The notes beneath the pieces were generated by a model. That model was not told where the DNA came from, searched no databases, and worked only from the letters and a program-made list of their open reading frames with translations. A program made the position numbers and the translations under genes. From assembly GCA_013339765.2 (NCBI GenBank), contig JABSTR010001656.1, positions 1 through 64,000 on the forward strand: a stretch of 64,000 nucleotides of DNA. The letters run 5' to 3'. Source of the DNA: Haemaphysalis longicornis (Eukaryota; Arthropoda; Arachnida; Ixodida; Ixodidae). Positions 41,080 through 53,060 of the stretch are shown in pieces; positions within the stretch are counted from its first letter, which is position 1; every line of letters starts with the position of its first letter.

Positions 41080-41790
41080 CTATGGAGAACGCATCAGGAG
41101 CGGATAGAGGCGGTAGAGTTGTACTTGCAGGTGCGTGCCCATGAAAATCTGCGAGTGCGTAATCGGTGATGCAGGATGAAGCCAATGATGCTGTTGTTCA
41201 AGTGTAAATCCCGTGCCGTGGATTGAGCATCTATATTTTCCCTGGATAGAATGGGCATCGCCGTCTTTATATGCCGCAGGGATTGGCAGCGACTTGGAGA
41301 TAAAACGGGCAAATGCCGACGTCTCAAGACGAGCGCCGATGTCATTGGAGTAGGGGAAATTGATAGGGTGCTCGAGTATCGGCACAATTGGTATCGGTTG
41401 GTATGCACAGTTCTGTTGTGAGTGGTGGAAGACGAACCACCAGTATGCCGAAGTACAGCGTCTTTGAGGTCGCTTTAGAGCTTTGGTACCGATGGTGCCC
41501 CTCGGAGCTGGGTGAAGTTCCCACTGCAGAGAACTTCGTACGTGCGTTTGTATCTTGTGCCCTGGGTAAAGAAGCCGCAGATTTAAAACTGGCTCTCCAT
41601 CGCGCAAGCCACAGCTTCTGGTCCATTGTATTGAACGGTAGCATGGCGAAAACTGTGACAATTGCGGGTACCTGTAGAAGCCTCGTTCATACACCATCGT
41701 GAATTCAAGGCTGCGTTGAGTTTCTTGTCCTCGGGTCACTACGCCTGTAGGCAGTGCCGGCCGTCGTGTAAACAGGCGGGCCGCCCACAC
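41080..41790 (-). CDS. Unassigned 236-codon open frame
   Basis: This is the longest uninterrupted frame in the window apart from the LINE RT. ATG is at 41788-41790. The predicted protein is basic and aromatic, with Pro-rich stretches (QPIPIVPILEHPINFPY) and HSQQN-type polar runs. I see no signal peptide, membrane segment or catalytic motif. A plus-strand frame (41388-41702) and a second minus frame (41094-41408) overlap it, so strand choice is not secure. The right end overlaps the direct repeat copy at 41755. It could be a decayed element or chance. Confidence 0.22.
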   Translation of the reverse strand: MWAARLFTRRPALPTGVVTRGQETQRSLEFTMVYERGFYRYPQLSQFSPCYRSIQWTRSCGLRDGEPVLNLRLLYPGHKIQTHVRSSLQWELHPAPRGTIGTKALKRPQRRCTSAYWWFVFHHSQQNCAYQPIPIVPILEHPINFPYSNDIGARLETSAFARFISKSLPIPAAYKDGDAHSIQGKYRCSIHGTGFTLEQQHHWLHPASPITHSQIFMGTHLQVQLYRLYPLLMRSP

Positions 41791-41950
41791 CTACAGACAC
41801 TGCAAGGCGCCTGCGGCCGACAAGCCAGGGCCGCGGAGAAAGGAAACGCAGACATTGCTAGCGTTCGAGCATGGTAGCCAACTCCGTTCTCTATTTCTGT
41901 TAGGTGACAGCTCAACAGCCTAGCGAGTACGATGGCACTGTTGCGCCTCA
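41755..41950 (+). repeat. Diverged direct repeat, right copy
   Basis: Partner of 40129-40320 in the same orientation. It is followed at 42192-42210 by two AATAAA signals and a short A run, which may mark the 3' end of a transcript or retroelement on the plus strand. Confidence 0.58.
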
Positions 41951-42214
41951 GCAACAAACTCTCAATGCATAAAAATATGTTAGTGAAATACTCGAAAGTG
42001 TGGTAGGCACACACTACTCAAGGTGTCTTTTAAAGTGCTTGTGAACTTCTGTACGTATTATTCGCAGCCAAGATGACTCATTCTACGTTTTGTGTGCCCG
42101 AACTTGCTTTTTAAACTGTTGTTAAATATCTGTGACCACTTTGTACTTGCGCGATAGCCGAATGTCAGGATCACTCCCTCCTGAACCACTGAATAAAACA
42201 CTGCAATAAAAAAA

Positions 42215-44500
42215 GCATCTAAAGATAGTGTTTATGAATGACTGAGTGACGAACAAATATAAAAACTTGGCAAAGAATTAGGTTGATTATAAATGATGAG
42301 GCACATATCATGTGCATGTCTTTCAGTGCTTGCTTTCTCGCAATACCAAATTATTTGGGTGCATCTCCACGTGGAAATTTCAGCAGCCATGCGATCGTTC
42401 ACACTGTGGGTAAACAGCAGCAGTGCTTAATTAAAACAAAACTTACAATGAATACAGGAACCAGCCGGTGACAATACCAGGTTCTCAAAGAAGTGGCGCG
42501 TAATTTAGCTGTAGCTTCTCCATGAGCAAAACCTGCAAGTAATGAGAAGTGTTAAAATGTTACATTTTCAAAGCAAAATGCAGGAAAAGCTGTTGGTGCT
42601 TATAATTTTTTGATGAACAGTGTTTGTGTACAACTTCTGGTGAATTCATACGAACGTTGTGGTTATACGTGCGAGGTGACTTTATCTACCTCGTAATACG
42701 AAAACTGTTATTGGTTGCTCGCGCTTAACGTGCACAAGTCCCGTTTAACTATTTCGGCAGCGCGTCTGGACGGGAAAGGAGTGATTTTTTCGTGTTTTTT
42801 CCTTTCGTGGAAAGCTATACGTATGGACAAATATTCATCACTCTTAGCTTCTTTATAATTAGTACTAATGACATTGACAGAAAACCGAGCAATGATAACG
42901 GCTAATCACTGAAGAGTCATTTTAGATTGTTTATGATTTTCGTTTTGGAAAACGTAAAGCGCTTGTTCAATGCCCGGGGCGTAAAAATAACTTGGGGGTA
43001 CACGCTTGGGGATACATGTTTTAATGTCTTGTGTTGCAGTTGTCGACGCACCCGCTTATGCGCGCAAACACACGAAAGTTTCTTGGTGACTGTAACCACC
43101 ATTCTTTGAGCAAACAAGCGAATATTGAAAGGTGTCGGGAAGTTCGTAAGCAGTCATTATTTCAGCGATCCAGGGGTTCTACGTAATGCAGATCTTCGGA
43201 AGTGGAAGTTCCACCATTTACTCTGATACAACGTATAATGCCATTAAAACGGAAAGCAGTACGCCACCTTGAACTTTAAAACTTTTTTGAACCTTTATAA
43301 CATACATTGCTGGAATGTAGTAGTAGAACAACGTGCCATTCTTCGCGCTTTTTAAATATCTACACAGGTGTATGCCTTCTTCCGCGAACTTTTTCTAGAA
43401 TTTCGGGAAGCTATTACGCTCACTTAACAAAAACGCGCAAATGGAAACGACGCTGTTCCTCCTACAGTAGGAGCATGATAAGATCTCTTATTATTCGTGC
43501 TTTTTTATTACCCGAGGTAAACATTTTAATGAAATGATTCTCATCAGTCCAGTTTACATATATAAACGCTGCGGTTAGAGCCCTATTGAGGTATGGGCCT
43601 CGATTTTTATGTAAAATTTCTATATTTGGAAACTGCACGACTATAGTAGGAAAAGCTCGTATCGCAGTTTTTTATGTCGTGTTTTATTAAACTAACCAAA
43701 TGTAGTTTTTTGGACTACTGCATTCTTTAGTATAGAACTTAGTAAAACGTAAAAAGTTTTCTGGTTTGGAAGCAAAAATACAGGGAGAGTATTACACAAG
43801 AAATTCCACCATAGGAAATGGTGACGCGTGTTGTAAAAACAAGTTTTAATATATTGTTTGGACGAAAAATATGCTAGTAATAGAAACAGGTAGAATAGAA
43901 ACTGGGGAATTGGCGCCCATTTCCCGACCTCTACCGTTTGGAATTACAAATGCCTTTGGAAGCGGCCCATTCTAGGTCTAATCTCGGACTTCAATAAAAA
44001 AAGAAATCTTTTTTTCAAGGACATGCCTTGATATTTCTTCTTTTGAAACCTCTTTAAATCTTCGTATTCTTCCTGTGCCACGACTTGTACTGCGGCTTTA
44101 TATTACAATTTTTGAATACATAAGTTATGCCGCAGGATATTCACTGTTTTCAAGAAAAAATTAAATGAATGGGTTCTAATTAAATCTGAAGTCGAGTGTT
44201 AACGATTTATCAGCAAGGCATCCACGTTTTGACCAGTTTCCAGATTTTATATATTATTGAACATTTCTCCAACTATGGCCTTGAGGTTTAAACAAAAAAA
44301 GCTATGAATTCTTAGTGATTCGAAATTGGTTTTCATATCTCAAAACGTATTTTCAAACTAGGTTGTTCAAAAATAGCTTGACCACAAAGATGACATAATT
44401 CAAATGCTTCCTATTCATATTTCACCATATGATTCAAATGCACTACATCCACCCAATGCAATACAATTCAATGCAATTCAAATTGTTTGCGCGCCCCCTG
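42215..44500. other. AT-rich interval without recognisable gene
   Basis: Only short frames. No transposon termini, tandem array or tRNA-like box was recognised. Confidence 0.5.
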
Positions 44501-44706
44501 TCTGAGATGATGATGATGTTTGTTTTCTGGGCAAGGGCAACGAAGGCCAAACAGCGCCAACACAATGGTTGTGTCGTTTCTGGTGTAAAATGTTAAGTAA
44601 AATAGAAATGTGATGGGCTACTGCGTGGTGTATAGAGCCCCTTCTTTAAAACAATGTACTCTTCAGTGAGCCAGATAATTATGACTTTATAGTAAAGAAT
44701 GAATGT

Positions 44707-45030
44707 TCAATCAAAGCTACCCCACTGAGGGGCTTTGTTAACATATGTGGTATGAGATGCCTTTAAAAATCCAATGTCTCCAAGGTAAGCAAAGAGACGT
44801 CTACTTGGAATAAAAGGTTTATCGCCTAAAAACAATGATGGATGAAGTGGAATCATGTGAGTGTACAGTTCCCGGAAATGCTCCTTTCTCGCACTCTGGA
44901 AGTGCGGACATTCAACGAGAGCATGCATTACTGACACACGATGTCCACAACTGTTGCATCGTGGCGGTGGTGCTCCATTTAAAAGATCGGAATGAGTGGC
45001 ATATGTATGACCTATACGTCGTCTGCACAT
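44707..45030 (-). pseudogene. I-type LINE ORF2 C-C-H-C tail
   Basis: Reads CRRRIGHTYATHSDLL, then CNSCGHRVSVMHALVECPHF, with the C-x2-C-x7-H-x4-C spacing seen also at 9095-9503, and ends FLGDKPFIPSRRLFAYLGDI. The function of this zinc-binding tail is presumed RNA or DNA binding. The frame is separated from the RNase H frame by a stop near 45031. Confidence 0.8.
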
Positions 45031-46082
45031 TTACACTTCTGTTGTTCTGTGATGTTTTTCTGTGTAGTAGCTGCCAATTTGGGGTTTTATAGTGTGGAGT
45101 TTGTTTTCTGTCTGTGTGTCCCAGTGTTGCTGCCAGCGTTTTCGTAGTGCTTTACGAATGAGTGGTTTTATGTCAAGATAGGACAGCTGAGGAACATCGA
45201 TTTCAGAGCGGAGTGCTGCTGCGGCGGCGCTCTGGTCAGCGAGCTTATTGCCAAGAATTACACAGTGTCTAGGCACCCAGCACACTATTATGGTCTGTTT
45301 TAAAGCATACGCTGACATGATTTCTTTAATGACCTTGTTCAATATTGCATTTCTACTTTTTTGCCAGAGCGTAACGCTGTTGCAACGCTTCAGGAGTCTG
45401 TGAATATAATGGATTGTTGTGTTTTTGTTTGCGCTATGTGTTCCACAGTTATTAAAATGGCATGTGCCTCTGCCGTAAATATACTTGTGCTCCTGTTTAG
45501 CGTTCTTGTGCTGGAAAGTGGGGACCATGTGACTGCACAAGCCACTGCAGTGGAAGACTTTGAGGCATCCGTATAAAAAGCAGTGTATGGGTACTTGTAT
45601 TGTAAGTGTAGAAAGTGTTGCAGAATGAGTTCCTTTGGTGCGTGTCTTTTGTCAATTTCCTTGAAAGACACGTCACAGATGACAGGGAGCAGATTCCAAG
45701 GTGCAATAAACTCAGTGATGTTTGTTTTGTAGGTGTCGGTCAGGGTGACACCAAGGTCCTCTGCCTCTGCTCTCACTCGGAAAGAAACAGGCAGAGGGAG
45801 TGACGGACGGCTCAAAAACAACCTTTCAGGTGATGTGTTTTGAACAATAGTATTGAACGGATGATTCCTCATCGACGTCGCTCTCACGTAGTACAAAAGC
45901 GCCATGTATGTGCGTTGGTGCTCTAAGCACCACTGGTCGGTTTCAACATACAGGCTTTCTATAGGGCTTGTCCGGAAAGCCCCAGACGCAAGGCGGAGCC
46001 CTAAATGCAACACTTGGTCGAGCATTTCTAAAGCTGTTTTCGAAGCTGAACCATACACCACACTGCCGTAGTCTATGCGCAA
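45031..46082 (-). pseudogene. I-type LINE ORF2: post-RT region and RNase H, frameshifted
   Basis: Frame 46082-45390 starts in the RT connection region (RIDYGSVVYGSASKTALEML, LHLGLRLASGAFRTSP). It leads to RNase H with YTDASKSSTAVACAV (first catalytic Asp), the FTAEAHAIL segment (Glu) and IIFTDS (second Asp). The frame then shifts at about 45390-45420, and the rest, IIVCWVPRHCVILGNKLADQ, lies in the frame ending at 45031. Here the usual H of PGH is kept as PRH. Domain order is intact and only the frame is lost. Confidence 0.82.
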
Positions 46083-46897
46083 TTCACCAAACTATTGAAA
46101 AGATGGAGCAAGCATGTCTTATCTGCACTGTATGATTGGTTGGATAGTGTTTTAATAATGTTGATGGTTTTAGTGCCCTTAATTTTGAGTTGTTTAATGT
46201 GGGGGATAAATGTGAGCTTTTCGTCCAGCAGAATACCCAGAAACTTGTGTTCATTTTTGACGGGAATCACTACATTATTGATACGGACTTCAGGGTCAGG
46301 CCGGACTCCACGCTGCTTAGAAAACAGTACACATGTGCTCTTTTCAGGATTAATCTTAAAACCATTTTTATCGGCCCACTTTTCAAGTTTATTGGCACTA
46401 AGTTGTAACTGCGGCTCGCAGATTGAGGGATTACATGACTTATAGCTGATTTGAATATCATCAACGTAGACTGAGTAGAAAATTGTGGGTGGCAGTGCCT
46501 TTTGGAGTGAGTTCATTTTGACAATGAAAAGTGTACAACTCAGTACTCCACCCGGCGGGACCCCGTTTTCTTGAGTGTGTATTCTAGAAAGTGATGCTCC
46601 GACCCTTACCCGAAAAGTTCGCTCAGACAGGTAGCTTTCTATAGTGTTGAGCATATTTCCAGATACACCGTAAGCTTTGAGGTCACGCACGATACCATAG
46701 CGCCATGCAGTATCGTACGCCTTCTCCAAGTCAAAGAAAATAGACATACAGTGCTGGCTGTGGATAAAATCACCTTTAACATACGATTCCAAGACTACAA
46801 GCTGGTCGGTTGTAGATCTTCCCGAACGGAAACCTGCCTGGCAGCTATCTAGACTACCGTGGTATTCTAAAAAGTACATGAGCCTTCTATTGACCAT
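46073..46897 (-). pseudogene. I-type LINE reverse transcriptase core
   Basis: A 275-codon open piece of RT. It shows CQAGFRSGRSTTDQLVVLES, then FFDLEKAYDTAWRYGI (the first catalytic Asp), NGVPPGGVLSCTLF, VYVDDIQIS (the YVDD catalytic pair), WADKNGFKINPEKS, and HKFLGILLDEKLTF. These are the RT blocks in order. Alone it lacks the N-terminal fingers, which sit in other frames upstream (47251-46900), and the C-terminal part. The overlap with the next frame by ten bases shows a frameshift at about 46080. Confidence 0.88.
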
Positions 46898-46899
46898 CT

Positions 46900-48439
46900 T
46901 CTCGAACAGTTTACGTAAACAAACGGTAAGTGCTATTGGCCGATAGCTAGAAGGAGAAGAGGCATCTTTCCTTGTTTAAGCAATGGTACCACAATTGCCT
47001 CTTTCCAAGCCCGTGGAAGATGTCCTGCACTCCATATCTTCTTAAACAAATAAAGGGGTGTTTCGAGGGTGTCTGCGTTGAAGGTGTTGAATCATTGTGC
47101 ATGTGATTTGGTCTGCACGTGGTGCTGATGACTTACAAGTCGCCAAGGCAACCTTAAGCTCGTGGATGGAAAATGGACAGTTGTAAGAGTCTGGTGACGA
47201 TTTCTTGATGTCCCTAATGGATTTACGTTCAGCAGATGTTTTGTACCTCATACATCTGTCTGTGTAATGGGAAGAGCTTGATATAAGTTCAAAGTGTTTG
47301 TCTAGGTGTTTGCCTGGTCTTCTAATGTGTTACCAGTGGTGCTAACAAGGGGTAAGGTTGTTTTGTGCCTTTTAAACTTTCTTGTTCGGTTCCACACCTT
47401 GCTTGTGTCAGTGTAAGAGTTAATAGAACCCGCAAAAGCTCTCCAGCTGTTGGTTTTCGCTTCGCGGCGAATACGCCTTCCAACTGCCTTGGCACGCTTG
47501 AAAGCAATTAGATTCGGTGCCGTTGGGTACCTTCGGAGGTTTCCCCAGGCCTTGTTTTGTGCTTTGCGTGCGTTTCGACACTCCTCATTCCACCAGGGCC
47601 TTCTGGGATTTGGAGGAGTACCGGAGGTTTGAGGGATTGAACTCTTGGCTGCCTCTATAATGTGGGCGGTGAGAATTCTATAAGCAAAATAGATATGTAA
47701 GTGTTTTATGAATGTGTAGGACAGCTGTGAGATTTGCCTAAAAGCCACCCAGTCTGCACGAGTTTCTTTAAAACTTTTATGGTAAATAGAACTGTCAGAG
47801 AGTGTATCTAGACACTTAAGAGTGACAGGGAATTGGTCACTTCCATAAGGGTTGGAGTCCACATTCCACTCGAACGAAGGGAAGAGAATGGATGAACCTA
47901 TTGCTAAATCGATGTGTGAGTAGGTGTTATGGACTGTGCTGTAGTATGTTGGTTTAATTTTATTAATATACAGGCACCAGATGACAGAAATAATCTTTCG
48001 CGTACAGATACCCACAGTTTGCTCTGGGCATTGAAGTCGCCTACCAGTAGGAGCGGATCCTGTAGCTGGTTAATTAAGGATTCAAATTCTGGACTACAAA
48101 GGCGAAAGTCAGGGGAATATATATTGAAGCTATCGTTATTAACCTGTCGCCGATTATAACACGTACAGCAACCACTTCGAGGTTGTGGTCAAAGGGAAAA
48201 ATTGACAGGGAAAAGAACTTTGTATAAACTATAGCTACACCACCAGAGGAGTGAGAACAGTCGTTCCTATCTTTCCTAAGCACAGAATAGCGCTTCAGAA
48301 CGTTTGTTTGTTTCGATTGTAAGTGTGTTTCCTGAAGACATAAGATGGTTGATTGGTTTTTATGAAGAATTTCGTATATGTCATCCCAGTTTTTCATTAA
48401 GCCCCTGCAGCCCCATTGTGTAATGCATTGTACTACCAT
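46900..48439 (-). pseudogene. I-type LINE ORF2: AP endonuclease and RT N-terminus, broken
   Basis: From 48439 the frame reads ITQWGCRGLMKNWDDI and STILCLQETHL, the start of an apurinic-like endonuclease with the catalytic Glu in LQET. Next comes HSSGGVAIVY. This domain nicks target DNA for priming. The reading continues in frame 48015-47302 with SHIDLAIGSS and WNVDSNPYGSDQFPVTL (the S-D-H-x-P catalytic block, with His replaced by Gln), then RPWWNEECRNARKAQNKAWG. Frame 47251-47042 has FSIHELKVALATCKSSAPRA, a usual RT entry motif. At least three frame breaks occur (about 48070, 47300 and 47040). Confidence 0.82.
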
Positions 48440-48529
48440 AAGTGTTTAAAGAGAGAGTGCAGCGTGTATCTGTGTGTTGCAGACGTGTGGTGTTATCTAT
48501 GTCACTGAGCCTGCATTAGGGCCAGTTAT

Positions 48530-50010
48530 GTCCAGAGCTGGTTTTTCCCGCGGCTGATGTTGCTACGCCGCTCATTTGGCTGAACAGCTGACCGAGCTGG
48601 CGTGGGTGTTACGTCCATCTCTTCATCCTACGGCAGAGGAGTAAATGCAGGATCTCCCTCCTTTTGTCGTGGACCTCGGGGAGTTGCACTCGTGTTTGCT
48701 GCGAGGGCCAATGGCGGCTGTAGCGGCGTTGTGCGTGTAGATGTGGATGCAAGGCTCCCCACCTCGCTGCCTACTGTGCCCAAGGGCGACAGCGCAGCAG
48801 GAGCGAAAGGCAAGCCGTCGCTACCTACAGTGTTCGCTGCCACCTCAGCCGCAGTGGAATCCACAGGCTGTGGTACAACATTTTGGGCAGAAGAAGCCAG
48901 CCCAGTGGGTGTTGGGGGGGGGGACCAGCTGAGCCTTGCTGCACTGGGTCGCCACCGATAGCTGGCGCCGCCCCACCCCCCGGTGAGCAGCGCCAGCGTA
49001 ACTTCCTGAGGGAAGCATCGAATGTCTTTTTCGAGCTTCTGGGTGAGACAGGTTGTTGCTCACTTTGAGGTTTAGGATTTCTTTCTCATTTTTGATTTTT
49101 TTGCAAGAACGGGAGTACGCGGTGTGGGATCCTTCGCAGTTAACACCATGAAATTGTGTTGCATTACACCCATCTGTCTGGTGGTCGTGCTTCGAGCATA
49201 TTGCACATTTGTTTTGCCCTTAACAGTTGTTGCTACTATGACCGTACCTTTGACATTTGAAGCAACGTCGCGGGTTTGGGATGTACGCCCTTATCTGACA
49301 GTAGAGAAACCCTGCTTCGACAGATTCGGGGAGCGTACTACGATCAAAAGTCAAGATGACACGTTTGGTTTTGATCTCATTTCCATCGCGCCTCATTGTG
49401 ATACGTCTAACACCAGTCACTCCTTGCTCACGCAAGCCCTCAAGAATATCTGCCTCAGTTTCATTTATGAGTTCAGTTTCCGAGAGCACACCTTGGCAGC
49501 TGTTGAGGGTTCGGTGAGGTGTTACAGTGATCTGTAAGTCACCTATGCTTGTTTGTTTTAGAAGGTTAGCAGATTGTTCCTTACTTCTAACCTCAATAAG
49601 CATGTCACCAGATTCAAGTTTCCTTGCGTCATAGTTTTTTCGAACTACACCTTCAATGAACTTGGCGATCAGGGAAACAGACTTCGAAGTTATTGGGGTG
49701 GCTTTGTCAACTGTCTGCATGACTAGGAAGCGAGGAAAGTTGTCAGGGTTATCTAAGACGAGGTTCGGTAGGAGTTTAAAGATTGCTTCGGTGCGGGCCC
49801 TTTTGGGGGCCCGATCATAGGAAGAAGGGGTTTAGATAATACCATGGGCCATAGTAAAAAGCAAGGGACAGGGGTACTTTCTTCTTTGACTTTACCCTGA
49901 TGGTCAAAGAGGTCCCGGAGCTCCCTGCCTGGTAAACAGACAGGGAGCCCATCCGTCGGAGCATTGACAACGACTCCGACGGCCACCGTTCGTGGTTTCT
50001 CACCCTCCAA
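48530..50010 (-). pseudogene. I-type LINE ORF1 with CCHC zinc knuckles, frameshifted
   Basis: ORF1 would bind element RNA. Frame 49720-49220 reads SVSLIAKFIEGVVRKNYDAR and GDMLIEVRSKEQS, then ends in a knuckle CFKCQRYGHSSNNC. A frameshift at about 49220 follows. In the next frame, CAICSKHDHQTDGC and CEGSHTAYSRSC supply further Cys/His clusters, and the reading goes on to SNNLSHPEARKRH (49063). A Pro/Ser-rich end with EEMDVTPTPARSA stops at about 48530. The start may be the ATG at 50008-50010 in frame with GEKPRTVAV, which shifts near 49750 before joining the main frame. Confidence 0.78.
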
Positions 50011-50139
50011 CTATAAACACATCGCCACGGTTGGATACAGCTTATGTTTGGGGGCTCCGGGTCCGCGGTGTCGCCAATACCGTCACCAAGATTACTCAAG
50101 GTGTCCCGGGCGGGGTGCCTGAGACCGCGCCAGCGGAAG

Positions 50140-50151
50140 TTTTTTTTTTTT
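50140..50151. repeat. Poly-T tract at the LINE 5' border
   Basis: Twelve T in a row directly outside the inferred 5' end of the I-type LINE. It may be part of the target site. Confidence 0.6.
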
Positions 50152-50159
50152 GTACTTGG

Positions 50160-51300
50160 TTTTCCTCGCGCACGTGCCGGCGTTGAAGCGCCACTTCATT
50201 TCACTTGCTGTCGTAAAAACCAACCCAACGAGCTTTCCTAGCTGAAGGAACTCGAGCGCTGGCGGTTAATTACGTATATTGTGCCCCAAATGTACCGGCA
50301 GTTTTGTTTTGGCTAAACAGGGGGGAGATGTATGACAGGTGCAAGCGGCTCACGAGTTTCGAACGCTTATGACTATTGAACCGCTTGTCTTTTGAACCCT
50401 CTGGGTTGCGCCTTTACGAAGGAATACGTGTGGCTCTGCTTGGGTCCAGCGAGCGAGCTACGGTGACAAGGTGAGCCCCTAAAATGCTCTGCACCTTAAA
50501 GAGCCAAACGCACCACAAATCGGGAACAACGGTAAAGACGCGCGCAAAAGGCAACTGTATTACCCACTACCCTCCACCAATGTCGCGAAAGACGGTTTTT
50601 GGAGTGCACATTTATGCCCTCCTGCGTGCTGTGAATGCAAAAGCGCTGTCGCTTTCCCTGGATATACTTTGCTGCTACATCGCATGTGCGAAATGCCGGC
50701 TTTATGAAGCTACCATGGTGCAGATTTTTATTTTCTCAGTGCGCATTTTGGAATGTTTTTTTTATTTCTCGTCAAGAATTCCTACGAGGGATCGGCTCCT
50801 GGCGATGGGAGTAGCCGTGAGTGGCGGGAACGAGGATTAAAGCTAGTGACTTGCATTGCCATTTAAGTGAATTATTTACTAATCTATACCTATGCCACTC
50901 ACAACACCGCTTTACATCTACATATATGTCTAGTTGAATGCATTGAACGTGGAAGTGTTGTTACGCCTCATGGCAATATCATCCAGCTATATGATGGCTC
51001 TGCTATGCTGGTATTAGCGGGCATAATGTAGAATTATACGTTATAATTGAGAACGTATAAACGCTTTTCGAATTATTAGCATGCACATTGGACATATTGG
51101 CCATTGTGGTCGAGAGCTGGAGTGAAGAACCTTCTGTGAAATATACCGCTGGGCGGCTGCATTACCGCGCTGCTTATAAGCCCATTCACTCTCGGCGCAC
51201 GACTTGTCAATGCCTATTGGCAAGCTTGTAAGCATAGACTTCACACAATACCAGCTGGAAATATTCATTTTGAAGATACGTGAGTGATGAAGTGGCACGA
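50160..51300. other. Interval without assignable feature
   Basis: The open frame 50484-50840 (+, 118 codons) has no recognised domain. Nothing else was seen. Confidence 0.4.
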
Positions 51301-52560
51301 GATTTATTTGACGCCTTGGAATACCAAGGAAACATCCTACCTGCCGTCGACAGGGTGTTCTCTGCCTTTAACGTCCCGAAGGCGTCGGCATGAGAGTCAC
51401 TATTAACGGCACTTCAGCGCTGAAACACCTCGAAACTCGTCCAAAGGTGTGCACCCAGCTGTCTACCCAGAAGACCCCGCTTGTGAAAATTATGTGCACT
51501 GACCTCCCAAGTTGTCTTTCTGAAGATGAGCGTTTCTCTTTTTTCCCGTGAGCCGCGTGAACGGCAGGAGTGTACAAACCAATTTAAAGCACTTGGTAAC
51601 AACCATAGTGACTATCCCGTCATCGTCAACGCAAGGAACAAAGGTAACCATTCTGAGCTCTCGCTAATGCCGACTGATGATCCGCTGGTGCAGCAGACTG
51701 ATATTTAGAAGATCACGTCTACTTTGTTCAGAAAATAGAACCGAAATGCCCTCTACAGCTTTGGAAGGATGATCACGTCCCCGACGTCGAGTTAGGATAG
51801 CGTGCGGCCAGAGGTTCATTGTAGTACAGCTGCTAAAAAAAGGCGTTGCAAGACCACGTTCGGGCTGCCATGACCTGTACACCCTGGGGCACTTCTTACC
51901 TCTAGAAGATCAAGAAAACAGGATTAAGACGAATTTGTTTGGCAGCCTATATAACGTTTTCGTGTAGGAACAATCCATCGTTCCTGACCAGGCTCCACCA
52001 TTCCGAAATAACAAAATAGCGTCTAACCTCCCATCGAACGTCGTGCGTGAAGAACACGAGGCTGCGCCTGTGGAAAACAAGAACTATTCAGCGGCAGTGG
52101 TGAAAGGATAGGATAATAAAACGTACAGTCGCGAACCCTAAAAAAATAATAAGGCTACCACCAAGTTAGTTCGAGTACGTTTCCATTCAGACATCGTGAA
52201 GGGGGACTCTGGCCGTAAGTATTTGAATCCCTACAAGCTTCCACCAAAAAAAGTAATGCAGGAGGTTGCACCACCGCGCGAATTTGACTCTTCCTACCTC
52301 ACTGAACCTGCAAAATGCTTAGCAAACTTTCCTCATCACATCTGAAACCTGGTTTGGTTAAGAAGCAGTGGAGCAGTATATTGAGCTGGCACCAGTCACT
52401 AAAATACCCTCGTAAGCATCGGAAACTACTGAAAAATAAACCTGTGCAGGTATGATACCGATCTGGAACACAGCATGACTTCCTGCTCCAGATCTACGGT
52501 AAGACAAAGGCATTTACAACCGACCGACATCGCCTTAAGGACAATAGCCGCGTGCATAAA
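51300..52560. other. Unassigned, possibly decayed coding sequence
   Basis: The base composition between 51350 and 52540 looks more gene-like than its surroundings (balanced, without long A/T runs), but all frames are interrupted every few dozen codons. I could not recognise a family in any frame. It may be an old retrocopy or transposon. This is an impression, not a measurement. Confidence 0.2.
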
Positions 52561-52579
52561 GGACTGGAAATAAAATATT

Positions 52580-53060
52580 AGATGCGAAGCAGCTTATTGC
52601 CGAGCCTGTTCCCCCCGTCGTTGTGTGGGCGCCGTTGTGCGGCGTCCACACCCCAACTGCGCATGCCTGGCCAAACACCGCTGATGATGATTGTGGCAGG
52701 ATGCCCCTAGGGACTGTCCAACCAAAGAATACTTCACGAGATAGCTTCGCATTCAACCATTGTCGTCATCTTCCCGTAGGGGAACCCTGAGTAGTATTCG
52801 AGGCATTCCTCCTCTCCTCTCCGACGCTCCTCTCCAGCATTCCTCCTTTCCTCTCCGAAGCTCCTCTCCTCTGCGGGATTGCGCAACAAATGGCAACACC
52901 TGTGGCTCTGCGCGCGATAATGCGAAGCAGCTTAGGGTTAGAGAAGTGACGGTAGCCGCTGCATACCTCGCTGGGGGCGCCACTATAGTTTCGCGGTATA
53001 AATAACGCCGCGCACGCTCCGCTCCCCTCATTCTCCTCCGGCAACGCCGCGATCAAACTG
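52580..53060 (-). repeat. Composite dispersed repeat, related to 12099-12210
   Basis: 52676-52787 matches 12099-12210 in reverse orientation and ends in the 20-bp motif CATCTTCCCGTAGGGGAACC. ATGCGAAGCAGCTTA occurs twice (about 52580 and 52924). A 34-bp tandem repeat lies between. The whole is probably a non-autonomous element with ends not yet defined. Confidence 0.55.
52803..52870 (+). repeat. 34-bp tandem repeat, two copies
   Basis: GCATTCCTCCTCTCCTCTCC, then GACGCTCCTCTCCA, is repeated at 52837 with few changes. It is strongly pyrimidine-biased. Confidence 0.75.

Larger units (their letters stand above)
44505..50140 (-). mobile_element. I-type LINE (RNase H-bearing), nearly full length, broken
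   Basis: The element runs right to left: 5' UTR (from about 50140), ORF1 with CCHC knuckles (50010 to about 48530), ORF2 with AP endonuclease, reverse transcriptase, RNase H and a C-C-H-C tail (48439-44707), then a 3' UTR ending in (ATC)n at about 44505-44517. The order and the RNase H domain place it in the I-type group of non-LTR retrotransposons. A run of 12 T on the plus strand (50140-50151) borders the 5' end. Both ORFs carry several frameshifts. Confidence 0.87.
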
